A stretch of 64,000 bases of DNA from Bos javanicus (lineage: Eukaryota; Chordata; Mammalia; Artiodactyla; Bovidae), in NCBI RefSeq assembly GCF_032452875.1, contig NC_083870.1:1674001-1738000 (forward strand), in the 5' to 3' direction. Each line of letters begins with the position of its first letter. The stretch's first letter is position 1. The position numbers and the translations under genes are program-made. Below, piece by piece: positions 24,378 through 35,411 of this stretch. The notes under the pieces were generated by a model, which saw only the letters and a list, made by a program, of their open reading frames with translations, was not told the origin of the DNA and did not search any database.

Positions 24378-24428
24378 GGCTTCCCGGGTGGCTCAGTGGT
24401 AAAGAATCCCCTGCTAATGCAGGAGATA
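24378..24428 (+). mobile_element. SINE head fragment
   Basis: GGGCTTCCCGGGTGGCTCAG followed by GGTAAAGAATCCCCTGC is the 5' head of a Bov-tA SINE. It stops abruptly and is followed by an AT-rich tract to about 24490. Confidence 0.85.
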
Positions 24429-24492
24429 TATGTTATATTGTAATAATGTAGGTTATATATTATATATAATATAAATAATATATATTTTACTA
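24428..24492. repeat. AT-rich simple repeat
   Basis: Nearly pure A/T with TATAT and ATAAT units. Confidence 0.7.
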
Positions 24493-24639
24493 TATTGTTT
24501 AATTTCTGTCACTAGGTAAAACTGATATCCCAGTTTTATGACTACCTTATTTATATAAGCTTTTGTGGCTAATAAGTGGCAGAGCAGAGCTGACCTTAAT
24601 TTTGGCCTTAATTACACCATTTTCACTCTTCCCCCATCA

Positions 24640-24958
24640 CTATATAGGCTTCTAGAAGAGAGTTTTATTAATAATTCTCTTTCCATAGCTTTAAAAAGCC
24701 CACAGTTTTACTTAAGGTATAATTATTACACATACAGCACATATTTAAAATGTACAGACTGGTAAAGTTTGATACACAAATAAGTGAGATCATTACCATA
24801 ATCAAAATTGTGTGGTTTCTCTTTTACTGGGTTTTGAGAGTTTTTTAAATGTATATTTTGGATATGAGCTCATTATCAGATATGTGATTTTCATTTTTTT
24901 CTCCCAGTTTGTGAGTTGCTTTTTCATTTTTAAAGATACTGTAGATATTCACCTGGGC
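24640..24958 (-). mobile_element. Old L1 fragment
   Basis: GATATGAGCTCATTATCAG and CCCAGTTTGTGAGTTGC are typical of antisense L1 ORF2. It is cut on the right by a Bov-A2 insertion. Confidence 0.6.
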
Positions 24959-24970
24959 TAGTTTAAGCCT

Positions 24971-25231
24971 CGGAGAAGGCAATGGCACCCCACTCCAGTA
25001 CTCTTGCCCGGAAAATCCCATCGGCAGAGGAGTCCATGGGGTCGCTAAGAGTCGGACATGACTGAGCGACTTCACCTTCACTTTTCTCTTTCATGCATTG
25101 GAGAAGGAAATGGCAACTCACTCCAGTATTCTTGCCTGGAGAATCCCAAGGACGGGGGAGCCTGGTGGGCTGCCGTCTTTGGGGTCGCACAGAGTTGGAC
25201 ACGACTGAAGCGACTTAGCAGCAGCAGCAGC
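24971..25231 (+). mobile_element. Bov-A2 SINE with AGC tail
   Basis: Two Bov-A halves and a short AGC run. AGTTTAAGCCT at 24960-24970 and 25232-25242 is an 11-base target-site duplication. Confidence 0.93.
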
Positions 25232-25447
25232 AGTTTAAGCCTGGTTCTGTACAGTGCAGTGGGGTTGATTGGATGATGACTCAAAAGTCAGTGCAGCTGT
25301 ACTAATTTATACCTCAGATTTTATGATAATAATTGCAGGAAGGGATAGCCTGTGAAGTGTCACTGTGTGTTTCACTTTCTTGAACATTTCTGAAAAGGGC
25401 TAGTTGATTTAGGATCAGCTACTAAAAACCAACTGCTAAGGAGTATA

Positions 25448-25578
25448 CAGTGGAGAAGAAAATGTCAACCCACTCCAGTATTCTTGCCTGGGAAATCCCA
25501 TGGACAGAGGAGCCTGGTGGGCTGTAGTCCATGGGGTCACAAAGAGTTGGACGTGACTGAGCGACTTCACTTCACTGA
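25448..25578 (+). mobile_element. Bov-A SINE, single unit
   Basis: One Bov-A unit (GGAGAAGAAAATGTCAACCC through GACTGAGCGACTTCACTTCAC). Confidence 0.9.
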
Positions 25579-26142
25579 GAGCCCAGAGAAAATGTGCTCT
25601 CTCTGTGGGACCTTACTTTTCAGGAGTTCAGCCCTTTTCATGTGTAAGTGGGGCTTTAGGGTTGAGCCTGTTTTTGTCTAGAAGGGGGACTGGCAGCTGG
25701 AAGGACTAAGAACTGGATGCTGCTGGAATGTCTCTATTAATCAATGTTTGTGTCCTGCTGCCAGCTCACTTTATGTGAGACTCTGGAACCGGCAGAACCA
25801 GCTCTCCCTGCGGTGACCCACCTTCTGCCTTCACAGCTGGCACTCACTGATCGCCCTCTCCAGCCAATGACCTCAGAAGCTCAATCACACCAAAGTGACA
25901 GACACTTAATAAAACACCTAGGTCAGTATTTTAAAATATTCACCAGACTTTATTTATCTAGCCTACTATTAATTAGACAGTTCTTCATGTTGCTCAAACA
26001 TTCCAAATTCTTAATGACTGTTAGCTGCTAAAGCATTCTAGTATTAGTACTTCTCTTCTGGTGCACATATATACTTACTTCTGTTAAGTATGTATCAGGA
26101 ATAAGCCTGCTGGGCTGTAGGACATGCATGTGTTTAGATACT

Positions 26143-26421
26143 GCTGCTGCTGCTAAGTTGCTTCAGTCGTGGCCGACTCTGTGGGAGCCCATAGATGGCA
26201 GCCCACCAGGCTCCCCTGTCCCTGGGATTCTCCAGGCAAGAACACTGGAGTGGGTTGCCATTTCCTTCTCCAATGCATGAAAGTGAAAAGTGAAAAGTGA
26301 AAGTGAAGTTGCTCAGTTGTGTCTGACTCTTAGCGAACCCATGGACTGCAGCCTACCAGGCTCCTCTGTCCATGGGATTCTCCAGGCAAGAGTACTGGAG
26401 TAGGGTGCCATTGCCTTCTCC
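26143..26421 (-). mobile_element. Bov-A2 SINE
   Basis: Reverse-oriented two-unit Bov-A2 whose tail appears as TGC repeats on the left. TGTTTAGATACT at 26131-26142 and 26422-26433 is a 12-base target-site duplication. Confidence 0.93.
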
Positions 26422-26619
26422 TGTTTAGATACTAGGAAACAATTTTCCAAAGGGTTGTACTAATTTACCCTCTTACCAGCAATGAACAGGAACATCTTGT
26501 TTGCTTCACATCCCCATTAGTATTTGCTATTGTCAGTGTTTAATTTTAGGCAGTCTGGTGAGTATCGTACTATCGAACTGTGGTTGTGGTTTGAATGTCT
26601 GTCATCCATATATTTCAAT

Positions 26620-26775
26620 ATATCCCATCCCACTTGCTCTCTTGTAAGTGTCACCTTGATGCCTCTCCAGGGGAGTGGTGGAGTTCATGTTGTCTCCTTT
26701 TGAATATTTGTTTCATGTGACTTTCTTTCTGAGGCTAGATCATGAAAATCAATGAACTTCCATGCTATTCTCTTA
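26620..26775 (+). repeat. Diverged repeat, copy 1
   Basis: It shares TATCCCATCCCACTTG and GAGGCTAGATCATGAAAATC, in the same order, with 27345-27500. The family was not identified; an LTR or DNA-transposon relic is possible. Confidence 0.6.
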
Positions 26776-27344
26776 GATACTAACTCTTGAAATTTCTACT
26801 GTGTATTTTGTTTTTAATGATTTCTAGCTTAACTCTGCAATGATCAGAGAACATGTTTTATATAATTTCAAGCATTAAAAACTTGTTGATATACATATGA
26901 CCCAATGCATGTATGAACTTTTTGGTTAAAAATTCCATGTGCACATGATAAGAATCTATTTCTTGCAATTGTTGAGTATATATTCTATAAATGCAAATTA
27001 GGTTAATTTTATTTATTTTTTATTTACATTTCTTATATTTTTGATTTTTTTTCCTCATTCTATCAGTTGCTGAGATTGTGCTTTTTAAAACGTACATTTG
27101 ACTAAGATCGTGAATTTTACTTTTTCTTCAGTTCTGTCAATTCTTTGCTTTACGTATTTTGAGGTTACTTTATCAGATCCTAGAAATTTTAATAATTTAA
27201 ATGAATATACCTATTATAGAGCGAATTTGATTATTCTGAAACTTTAAGGTAAGGTTTTCTTTGTCTGCTATCAGTAAATCACTTCACTGGCTTGCTTCTG
27301 GCCAGTGTTCGAAATTACAGCAGTGGGTACTTTCCAAAGAGGGC

Positions 27345-27835
27345 CACGATGTATCCCATCCCACTTGTTCTCCCTACAACGTGACCCTAATACGCCTTCA
27401 ATGGAATGGTAGAGTCCGTGTTGCCTCCTCTGAACTTTGGTGATCCTCTCTGTGACTTCTGAGGCTAGATCATGAAAATCAATGCACTTTTGTCCTATTG
27501 TCTTGGAATTCAGCTCCCAGGCTCTGAGAAAACCCACAGTGACCCACATGGACAGATCATATGAAAAGACCATGTTAGGTATTCAGGCCAATTGCCTAAC
27601 TGAGGTCTTGACCTCAAGTGCCAAACGTGTGATGATGCCTCTCTGACACCAGCTCCCAGCTCTTGAATCACCGCAGGCTCAAATTTATCCCCAGTCTCCA
27701 AGTCTTTTTAGCTGAGGCCCCAGACATCCTGAAACAAATAAGCCACACTACTGTGCCTTATCCAGATTCCAAATTATGAGCATAATAAAATGGTTATTTT
27801 ATGACACTAAGGTTTGGAGTTATGAACAACAGTAA
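27345..27835 (+). repeat. Diverged repeat, copy 2
   Basis: A longer relative of the copy at 26620. It continues to AATAAGCCACACTACTGTGC and AATAAAATGGTTATTTTATG, suggesting an old LTR with a polyadenylation-type AATAAA. The family is uncertain. Confidence 0.5.
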
Positions 27836-27974
27836 CCAGAACAGTGTAGTATAAGTTTTCTATCTTTTGTTCACCTTTGTACATCTTTATTTTTGAGTGT
27901 GTCTCTTGTAAAAAGTATGTAGGCTTGTGAAAAAATTGAGTCTGCCAATTTTTGTTTTTTAATTGAAGTATTTA

Positions 27975-28312
27975 GTCTGCTGTGCTGTGCTTAGTCACTT
28001 AGTCATGTCTGACTCTTTGCAACCCCATGGACTGCAGCCCACCAGGCTCCTCTTTCCATGGGGATTCTCCAGGCAAGAATACTGGAGTGGGTTGCCATGC
28101 CTTCCTCCAGGGGATCTTCCCACCTCAGGGGTCGAACCCAGGTCTCCTGCATTGCACGCTGATTCTTTACCATCTGAGCCACCAGGGAAGCCCAAGAATA
28201 CTGGAGTGGGTAGCCTATCCCTTCTCTGGGGGATCTTCCTGACCCAGGAATCAAATGGGGGTCTCCTGCATTGCAGGCGGATTCTTTACCAGCTGAGCTA
28301 ACAGGGAAGCTG
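27975..28312 (-). mobile_element. ART2A-type SINE with doubled tRNA-like head
   Basis: In reverse orientation two tRNA-like heads are joined in tandem (the outer head ends CACTCCAGTATTCTTG, then GGGCTTCCCTGGTGGCTCAG), followed by a Bov-A body. Confidence 0.88.
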
Positions 28313-29064
28313 ACGTTTTTTAGCTTATATATGTTTAAATAATTACTTATATATTTGGGTTTAAATCTTCCATCCTACTATTTTCTTACTATTAATTATG
28401 CTTTTCCTGTATTCTTTTTTCTCTTGCCTTCTTTTGGATTGATTACATTTTACTATTGCATCCTTATAAATTCTAAATAACTTTGATCCTGAACTTCCTA
28501 CTCAAATTTAAAGTTTCAGATACTCTCTCAAGATATCTGTCATTAAGCTGAGAGAGTGAAGCACATACACCAGGAATCAGAGAAATAAATTAGGATTGAA
28601 AATTATATCTAAGAAAGAACTATGGGTGTGATTTCTGGCACATGGAGTTGTCTGGTTTCTGTAAATCAGAAACCAATTAAACTTTTGAAGGGATAACATT
28701 TTCTAAGAAGTCATGACTCTTAAAAGGCCTTTGGGTGGTATAAGCCTTAAAACAGCCCTTGGACCTCCAAGTTTCCATAAGCAGGACAAGTCTGCAAAAG
28801 TTACGCAGTGCTCAAGGAAGAGACCCTCTTCAGCTTCACTTCAGATGTGGCTGTGGAGGATAACAGACAAGGAAAAAGGCCCAGGGGATGGAGCTAGAAG
28901 CCGCAGAGAACAACAGGTCAAGAGTGCCACCCTGAGAGCCACATCAAGGTCACACCTAGGAGATCTCTCCACTTCTGGGGCAAAGCCACACTCAACAGAA
29001 TCATTATTTGTAAGGACTGATGGCTGCTGTGTCCCCTACTCCTCCTTTCATTAGATGGAAGGCC

Positions 29065-29082
29065 TTTTTTTTTTTTTTTTTT
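29065..29082 (+). repeat. Poly-T run
   Basis: A T homopolymer of about 18 bases. Confidence 0.7.
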
Positions 29083-29375
29083 GGTAGGGCCGGGGGCTGT
29101 TATCCTGGTCAGATCATGAGGAGCTGCATTCAGCTCCGGACAGGGCATACTTTCCAGAGAAACCAGCCTTTGAACTTTGCAGCAATTGGTAAATGGGATT
29201 TCAGGCTGTTTCCCCGGGAAGGCAGTAAGTGTGGTCTAAGAGTGTGAAAAAGGAGACATGAATATTAACTGCCTCGACAGACTACAGTGGCTGAGCCTAC
29301 TTCTTTTTCCTGGGTTCATGGACCGTTCCTTTACAAGAAAGCATGGCCTTGCTGAGTTCTAGCCAATGGAATATG

Positions 29376-29560
29376 ATCGCACAGAGTCAGACACGACTGA
29401 AGCAACTTGGCATGCATGCATGCATCGGAGAAGGAAATGGCAACCCACTCCAGTGTTCTTGCCTGGAGAATCCCCATGGACAGAGGAGCCTGGTGGGCTG
29501 CTGTCTATGGGGTCGCACAGAGTCGGACATGACCGAAGCGACTTAGCAGCAGCAGCAGCG
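29376..29560 (+). mobile_element. Bov-A2 SINE, left arm of an inverted pair
   Basis: A Bov-A unit with a preceding partial unit and a GCATGCATGCATGC stretch, ending in an AGC run at 29546-29559. Confidence 0.85.
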
Positions 29561-29881
29561 CTTAGTCGCTCAGTTGTGTCCGACTCTGTGCGACCCCATG
29601 GACTGCAGCCCACCAGCCTCCTCTGTCCATGGGGATTTGCCAGGCAAGAATACTAGAGTAGGTTGCCATGCCTTTCTCCAGGGGATCGTCCCAACTCAGG
29701 GATTGAACCCAGGTCTCCAGCATTGCAGGCAGATTCTTTACCATCTGAGCCACCACGGAAGCCCAGGGATACTGGAGTAGATAGCCTATCCCTTCTCCAG
29801 GGGATCTTCCCTACGCAGGAATCAAACCAGGTCTCCTGCACTGCAGGCTAATCCTTTACCAGCTGAGCTACCAGGGAAGCC
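29561..29881 (-). mobile_element. ART2A-type SINE, right arm of an inverted pair
   Basis: A reverse-oriented doubled-head ART2A element beginning CTTAGTCGCTCAGTTGTGTC and ending ACCAGGGAAGCC. It directly abuts the plus-oriented Bov-A2. Confidence 0.88.
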
Positions 29882-30959
29882 AGTATGAGTGGAAGCAAAA
29901 TGGCCATTTCCAGGCCTGGCCCATAAAACCCTCCTGAGAGATTCTCCATTTTGTCTCAAGACTGATGAACACAGTCACTTTGGAAGTCAGGGCTTACAGT
30001 GGAGGATCTACAAGACAAAAGGAGCCTCAGTTCCTGAATCACTGCTCAGGTACCTGTTCTGAAACACACCTGAGTGAGAAAAAAACATCCATTTGCTGTA
30101 ACAGCTGTCATTACTCCAACTACTACACAAAGCCATCACTTACCCTAACCACACATAAAACTACCTATGCCTTGTCTGGTGGCATAGAGAGGGGAGGGCT
30201 GTATTTTAAATCTCTCAATCCTGACAGTTTTTCTAAGTGGGAACATAAGCCTGAACTTTAAGGGAAAATCCCTGAAGCTCCATCTGGCCAGTGTGGTCTG
30301 GCCCACTATGGTGACGAGCACCTACATTTGCTCCCATCTCACTCCAAAGGGGAAGCCTGTTGAGCCCCGAGAAGCCAGAGCCAACAAGACCCCAAGAGGC
30401 CCGAGGAAAAGGAAAGTCAAGCAGCATCAGAGATGCTCTGATGTGAATTTACCTTGAAATATTCTAAGTCTTTTCTTCCCTTTTTCTAGATAAGGAGACA
30501 TAGGCTCAAGAATTAAAGTGATTCTTCACTTAAAATTTGGTGACAGAGTTAAGATTAGAAGTCAGGTCCCCTACTATTATTTGTGGCAAAAGAAAAAAGA
30601 AAAGGCATACACATGACTGCTTTAGCAAGCAATTAACTATTTCTTTGTTGCTTTATGGTTTTTCTTAAAATTTGTATGCAAATTTTTCATTCTACATCAT
30701 CATATATCCCCAATGATTTTATATAAAAGAAACTTTAAAATTAATTGTCGCAAAATAAAGAAAACCCTCCAGGAAGCACACTTCCCAGTGGAGAGACACA
30801 GCCTGATCACAGATACAAAATTACCTTAGTGCTAGAATTTGATGTCTTAAGGGCATCTTCCTGTCTTGATGCCTTCTCTTATCTATGATCTATGGTCTAT
30901 CATCCCCATTCCAGCCTTATTTCCCTCCTAGGGAAAAAAGAATTATAATCCAGGGACAC

Positions 30960-31190
30960 CTGCCAAATTTCTACTCACCCTTTGAGATTCAAGTCCAACA
31001 TCATCTCCTCTAGGAAGCCTCCTATGAACCTTCCAAGCCCAGGTGATCCTTTCCTTCCCCACATCAACTAGACCCTAAGCATGCTAATTCTAGCACTTAC
31101 CATGCCGTGTTGCAATGTATCTGTTTGCAAGTTTTTTCTTCCATGAAATATAACACATAAAAAATTTGCAAATGATGTTTGCTGAATGAA
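30960..31190 (+). mobile_element. L2 LINE 3'-end relic next to STYXL2 exon
   Basis: TTTGAGATTCAAGTCCAACATC and CTAGGAAGCCTCCTATGAACC match the L2 3' end. It ends about 110 bases from the STYXL2 donor. Confidence 0.6.
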
Positions 31191-31301
31191 TGAACTTAAG
31201 GCTGTGGCTGTAGGCTCCCTGGGGTCCACTCGTCGTCACGCTCCCTAGCACACTCCCATTACGGCTGGAGGGAGGCCCACACTCAGCAAGCGCACACTTA
31301 C

Positions 31302-31411
31302 TGGCTGGGGGAGGGGCTCCGGAGGTACCGGGCCTGTACAGCCCTCACGTTGGCTTCATCCTCTTCACTCGGGACCACCTGCTCCTCTTCTGGGTCCCCA
31401 CTGGTTGCCAT
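31302..31411 (-). CDS. STYXL2: STYXL2 (DUSP27) first coding exon
   Basis: This exon encodes the extreme N-terminus of serine/threonine/tyrosine-interacting-like 2, a large (about 1,150 residue) dual-specificity pseudophosphatase of striated muscle reported to act in sarcomere assembly. On the minus strand an ATG at 31411 opens 36 codons beginning MATSGDPEEEQVVPSEEDEA and ending in YLRSPSPS, plus two bases of the next codon. It closely matches the acidic N-terminus I remember for human STYXL2. The donor is GTAAGTG (301-295 reading leftward). The two leftover bases join the first base of the exon at 5105 to give Gln, restoring the SPSPSQYSMVSD junction. A plausible acceptor AG lies 17 bases 5' of the ATG, so a short 5'UTR may share the exon (31412-31427). 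The pseudophosphatase domain is encoded outside the window. The call rests on remembered family sequence, not an alignment. Confidence 0.93.
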
Positions 31412-31850
31412 GACAGCCCGTCAGCCTCTGTAGGTTTAGCATGAATAAGGCAGTTAGAAAACCTAGTTCTGGAGGTTTTGTGGGGGTGAGAGGTGTGTTG
31501 GTGATGTCACCTCAATGGAACTAGGGATGGGAAAGTCACCACATGTTAATCGCCTGGTGGGAAAACAACTCATGGGGAAAACAACTCATGAGGAAAACCC
31601 AGTCAGACTTGATTCAGCTACTGTTATCAGGACACCAAAACGCACACTTGGCTGGCCATGTAAGCAATCCACCTAGTCCACCTTGGAGTCATGAAATTTA
31701 AGAAGTGATACCTTGGCTCCTTCCACAGGTGCCAGCAAGAAAGCAGTGAGGGGAGTCCAAAGTTTGCCTTAACTATAGCTTACGCTGAACATATGTGTAT
31801 TCCCCAGACCAGAGAGGTCCTTCTCTGAACCTTCTCTCTGAACTTTCTCT

Positions 31851-31892
31851 GAACACACACACTCTCTCTCTCTCCCTCTCTCACACACACAT
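31851..31892 (+). repeat. Compound (AC)n(TC)n(AC)n microsatellite
   Basis: ACACACAC, then a CTCTCTCT tract, then ACACACAC. Confidence 0.8.
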
Positions 31893-33944
31893 CTTTTGTC
31901 TCTACTGGGAAGGTACCTTCTTCAGCGACTCTAACCAAGGCCACAGGAGCCACTGCCTTTGATTCAGGAGTCATCCCACAGCTTATTAAAGAACATGAGA
32001 CCCCCCAGGAGCTGGTCCCAGATGAGGCTAGGCCCTGACACTCAGGGAAGAGCTGCTGCCCTTTTGGTTGTAAGTCCTGGGCTCACAGGACAAAGTGAAG
32101 GGAGAACACTCACCGCTGATCTGCCTGTATCTCCACACCAAGAGGGCAGCCACCCAGAGGCTGAGGGGCCCAGACAAAATGGCCAGAGACTCCGACCAGT
32201 GAGAGGGACCTCCCTCCTCTCTCCAGTCTCCTTCTATGAGGGGCAGGACAGCTGTTCACAGGAAACCTTAGCTGCCTGCTAAATTTAGCCTCTGGCCCCT
32301 CAGCCTGGCAGATCTCTGAGAGGAAGGCATGCAGGCTCAGGACTCAGACCCAAATGTGGGCCCCACTTAACTCTTTCCCTCCTGGCTGCTTCTTTGGAAA
32401 CTGACCCTGAGCCGCAGAATTGGGAGAAGTTCACGCTTCACAGAGCGGCCTCAAGAACAGGTTTACTTTAGGCTCTCTCTCCATACCTCCCTGCCTGGGG
32501 CTGCCTATGCAGAGTGCTTCCAGAAGATAATCTAAAGCCAAGGATCTAGAAGAATGAAGTAAACTGTACTTTAACCCTCTGTCAGCAGATATATAGAATG
32601 GGGAGGATCCTCTGATAGATGTTGGGAGAGCACCATGGTGAGACTAAGGGGTACTAACTGCCTGTGGCCAGGACTCCATTTCTTTGCAGAAATATGACTC
32701 TGGATAGTGAACTGGGCAGTCGTGCACGCCTTCCATAACCCCGTCCCACACTCAGCCCATATCATCCCTGGGTGATATAAACACTCCTTGAGCTTCATGA
32801 ACTTCAAATGAGTTTATAATCCATCCTACTCCACCCACCAACATTACAATCAAAACAAAGCCCAGTAACCCAATTGTTCATTCCCCAACCCCGTACATTC
32901 TGTAATGACCCCTATCCCTTCGTCCAGCCATCTGCCCATTTGTCTATCCATTCACAAATACGTACTGATATCCACTATGCATCCAGCTCTGATGTGACCA
33001 AAGTAAGACACTTAAATGGTGTTTCCTCCCAGCTAGGTGGAATAATGCCTGGGGCATAGTATCATTAACAATTGGCCAAACGAATGAATGACCTCATAGT
33101 TTATTAGGAGGGATGAGACACAGACCAAAAATAGCTCAAGCGCAAGGCAGAATGCAGTTAGTTAGTATCCTAAGAGAGATCCGGAGTGCTGTGTGAGTTC
33201 AAATGAGGGAGAGAGCCCTTCTGACTGAAGAAGTCAGGAATGGCTTCACGAAAGAACAAATACATGAACTGGGCTTTAAAGCACATATTGCATTACAACA
33301 GCAGATATGGTGAGGGGAGGATTTCCAGAGGGGACGACATGGAAAAAGTTTTAGGGTAGCAAAAATTAATTTCACATAGTGATTAGAGCTTTGAAGAAAG
33401 AAAACAAGGTTGAGTGCAGAGACTTGGCAAAGCTGGGATGGGAGCGTCTTTGGATAGAGTGGTTCAGGAAGGCATCTCTGGAGAAGCACATGGCATCACC
33501 ACTGACCAGTTGCCAAACCACTGTCCTGGGCATCAAAATAGGGGCTCGGTGAGTGGCTGCTGAAGAATGGAAGAAGGACCACAACTGAGTAACCATGGGG
33601 GTTCAATGTACCTCCAGACTTCAAGGCTCCATGAAGATGAAAAGTAGTATGAGAGAGAGGTGAGATGAAGGAGGGAGGGATGGAGAGTGGGGTGGGAATC
33701 AGGCAGGGGGCTGAAGAGGGGCATCAGGTGGACAGACCGCCAGCATAAGGAAGCAGACGGTGGAGGGGAGGGGAGAGAGAGAAAAGGGAGAGCGAATACA
33801 CCAAAAAGTGGCTGCAGATAAAGATGGGACCACTCAGGAGGAGAGGATGGCAGAGGGCCTCTGTTTTCTTTATAACCTTAGTCACCATCCCGAACTCATC
33901 AACGGTGACATCAGGATCACTAGCAGAGTGGACTGAAAATCAGA

Positions 33945-34020
33945 AGATTACTTGCTGGCTGTGTGACCATAGATAACCCATTTAACTTCTTTGAGACAGA
34001 GATACCTATCTGTAACATAG
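33945..34020 (+). mobile_element. MIR relic
   Basis: GCTGTGTGACCATAGATAACC and TTTAACTTCTTTGAGACAG follow the MIR core in forward orientation. Confidence 0.55.
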
Positions 34021-34461
34021 AAAATCAAAGTACTAATTTTTCCACTGCGTTCTGACCACCCCGTCCAAGGTGGGTCCTCCCACGGCCACAGTTTTATTAC
34101 CTACGTCTTTTTCCAAGTCATGCTCCCCATAGCACTGGTGATCTTTAAGTGGGGGTGACCAACCATCTCAGTTTCCCTAAGACAGAGACATTCCTGGGAC
34201 ATAGGGCCCTCTGTTTTAACAGTGGAGCAACTCCAAGCAAACTGGATGAATTGGTCATGGTATTTCTGGCTGTCTTGTTTGATTGTATACTATTTTCCTC
34301 CTCAGTCAGATTAGCAGTTCTCTGGGATAGAGACTTCTGGTCTTCCTCATGACTGTGTCTCTAGCATGGTGTGGGGTAGGGGGAAATGACAAGGAAGGGA
34401 AGCAGAGGAACAGATCATAATATGTCTTGCAGTGTTTCGGCAATTGTGGCCAACACCCTTC

Positions 34462-34507
34462 TTTTATTGACTTTGAAACCCTTCCTCTGAGATAGTTTCC
34501 CTTTATA
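34462..34507 (+). promoter_or_regulatory. Candidate CDX-type sites upstream of GPA33
   Basis: TTTTATTG at 34462-34469 and TTTATA at 34502-34507 resemble CDX homeobox sites (TTTAT core), about 380-425 bases 5' of the GPA33 ATG. Human GPA33 is known to depend on CDX1 in intestine. Such short AT-rich words are common by chance, so this is a weak candidate. Confidence 0.25.
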
Positions 34508-34886
34508 TTACAGGTGGCAACTTCCTATCTCATATAGGTAAACCTGCATTATAGTGAGAAGCCCAGGACTTTGCTCACCTGCTAAATGGAGAGAAGGCAG
34601 GGGAAGGAACTGACGAGCTGAAAGAGGTTCCTGTTGGGGCCTTTGGTGGAGTGGGTGGAGCTGGAGTCTAGTCCCACAGGTGAGCTCACCTGTCAGTCTA
34701 GCTGTGGGGTGGGGCATGGGGGCCAGGCTGGGCAGAGGTAGAGGAAGGGAGAAACTGGAGGACTGACCGAAGGCTGGGCTGGGCTGGGCCAGAGGCCACT
34801 GTAGCTTTAACCAGTCAGCCCAGACTGATTCAAGACAGGAGCCCACCAGTGCCAGGCTGGACGTGGGGCAGACAGGGAGCCAGACC

Positions 34887-34929
34887 ATGGAGGGGAAGAT
34901 ACAGCCTGTGCTGTGGGTGCTTTGTGCAG
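34887..34929 (+). CDS. GPA33: GPA33 coding exon 1 (signal peptide)
   Basis: This exon encodes the start of the A33 antigen, a type I Ig-superfamily glycoprotein of the basolateral surface of intestinal epithelium. The ATG at 34887 (context GACCATGG, close to Kozak) opens 14 codons, MEGKIQPVLWVLCA, plus one base. They correspond to the human signal peptide, with the hydrophobic core PVLWVLCA conserved. The exon ends at a consensus donor, AG|GTGAGT. The leftover G joins TC of exon 2 to make Val, continuing the leader into VWVTVHG. Cleavage is inferred after Gly21, aligned with the known human mature terminus. The 5'UTR extends upstream for an unknown length. GPA33 lies head to head with STYXL2, with about 3.5 kb between the two start codons. 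Confidence 0.92.
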
Positions 34930-35284
34930 GTGAGTGGTGCCCAGGGGTGGGCAAGATAGGGGCTGAATGCTGAGGGTCTCCCAGACAGCCCCAGAGAGGG
35001 CCTCAAATGACACAGTGTTTTCCCTCTGGGCAGAATGACATGTTGAGTTGTTGAAAAAGCAGGTTCCAGGCCAGAATCAGAATTGTTTAATTCTCATATT
35101 AGTAAATAAAATTTGAGCCCATTTCTGGAATGAAGAATTCATAAGACTCTCAAAACTATATTTTCTGATTCTAAGTCAAATCGTCGGATCAAATATATTA
35201 ATAAAATCTGGAAATTAGGACAATAAACCCCAGAAAGGCCAGGATGTGTGGATCCAGGAATTTTGTTCACTACCTGAGATTTTA

Positions 35285-35411
35285 GAGGAGGAAATGGCAA
35301 CCCACTCCAGGAATCTTGCCTGGGAAATCCCATGGGCCGAGGAACCTGGCAGGCTACAGCCCATGGGGTTGCAAGAGTCAGACACAACTTAGCGACTAAA
35401 CCACCATTATG
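35285..35411 (+). mobile_element. Bov-A SINE, single unit
   Basis: One Bov-A unit. TGAGATTTTA at 35275-35284 and 35412-35421 is a 10-base target-site duplication. It lies about 350 bases into GPA33 intron 1. Confidence 0.92.

Larger units (their letters stand above)
26434..28600 (-). mobile_element. Old L1 region with other relics
   Basis: Antisense L1 ORF2 words recur (TCCATGTGCACATGATAAGAA at 26934, ATTCTATAAATGCAAATTAGG at 26983, GTGTCTCTTGTAAAAAGTATG at 27899). The L1 pieces are broken by two diverged copies of another repeat (26620-26775 and 27345-27835) and by an ART2A SINE. Confidence 0.55.
28690..30250 (+). repeat. Possible ancient LTR-like repeat split by SINE pair
   Basis: GTTCTAGCCAATGGAATATG before the SINE pair and TATGAGTGGAAG...CCAGGCCTGGCCCATAAAA after it look like one old repeat interrupted near 29375-29881. 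The family and outer limits are uncertain. Confidence 0.35.
5106..31301 (-). other. STYXL2: STYXL2 intron between first two coding exons
   Basis: This 26 kb intron has a GTAAGTG donor at its right end and a TTTCAG acceptor at its left end. Most of it is transposable-element sequence, listed separately: several BovB copies, L1 pieces, an MLT1-like LTR and many SINEs. No conserved coding exon was recognised inside it. It is mixed-strand in repeat content, with BovB copies in both orientations. Confidence 0.85.
31428..34886. promoter_or_regulatory. Divergent STYXL2-GPA33 intergenic region
   Basis: About 3.5 kb separates the two start codons, which face away from each other. The region must hold the GPA33 promoter and may hold the STYXL2 promoter or its first non-coding exon, but neither transcription start can be placed from sequence alone. 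It is nearly free of young repeats, unlike both flanks; only a MIR-like relic near 33950-34020 stands out. There is no obvious CpG island and no convincing TATA box near either ATG. Confidence 0.5.

Noticed and set aside
27963..28301. 112-codon frame and similar frames at 29359-29851, 41394-41645 and 45656-45976
   Set aside because: These are translations of Bov-tA / Bov-A SINEs in either direction, with recurring GFPGGSDGKESACNAGD-type or SCPTLCDPMDCSPPGSS-type words.
34508..34954. 148-codon minus-strand frame overlapping GPA33 exon 1
   Set aside because: It is antisense to the GPA33 promoter and exon 1, of proline/serine-rich low complexity, with no recognised family.
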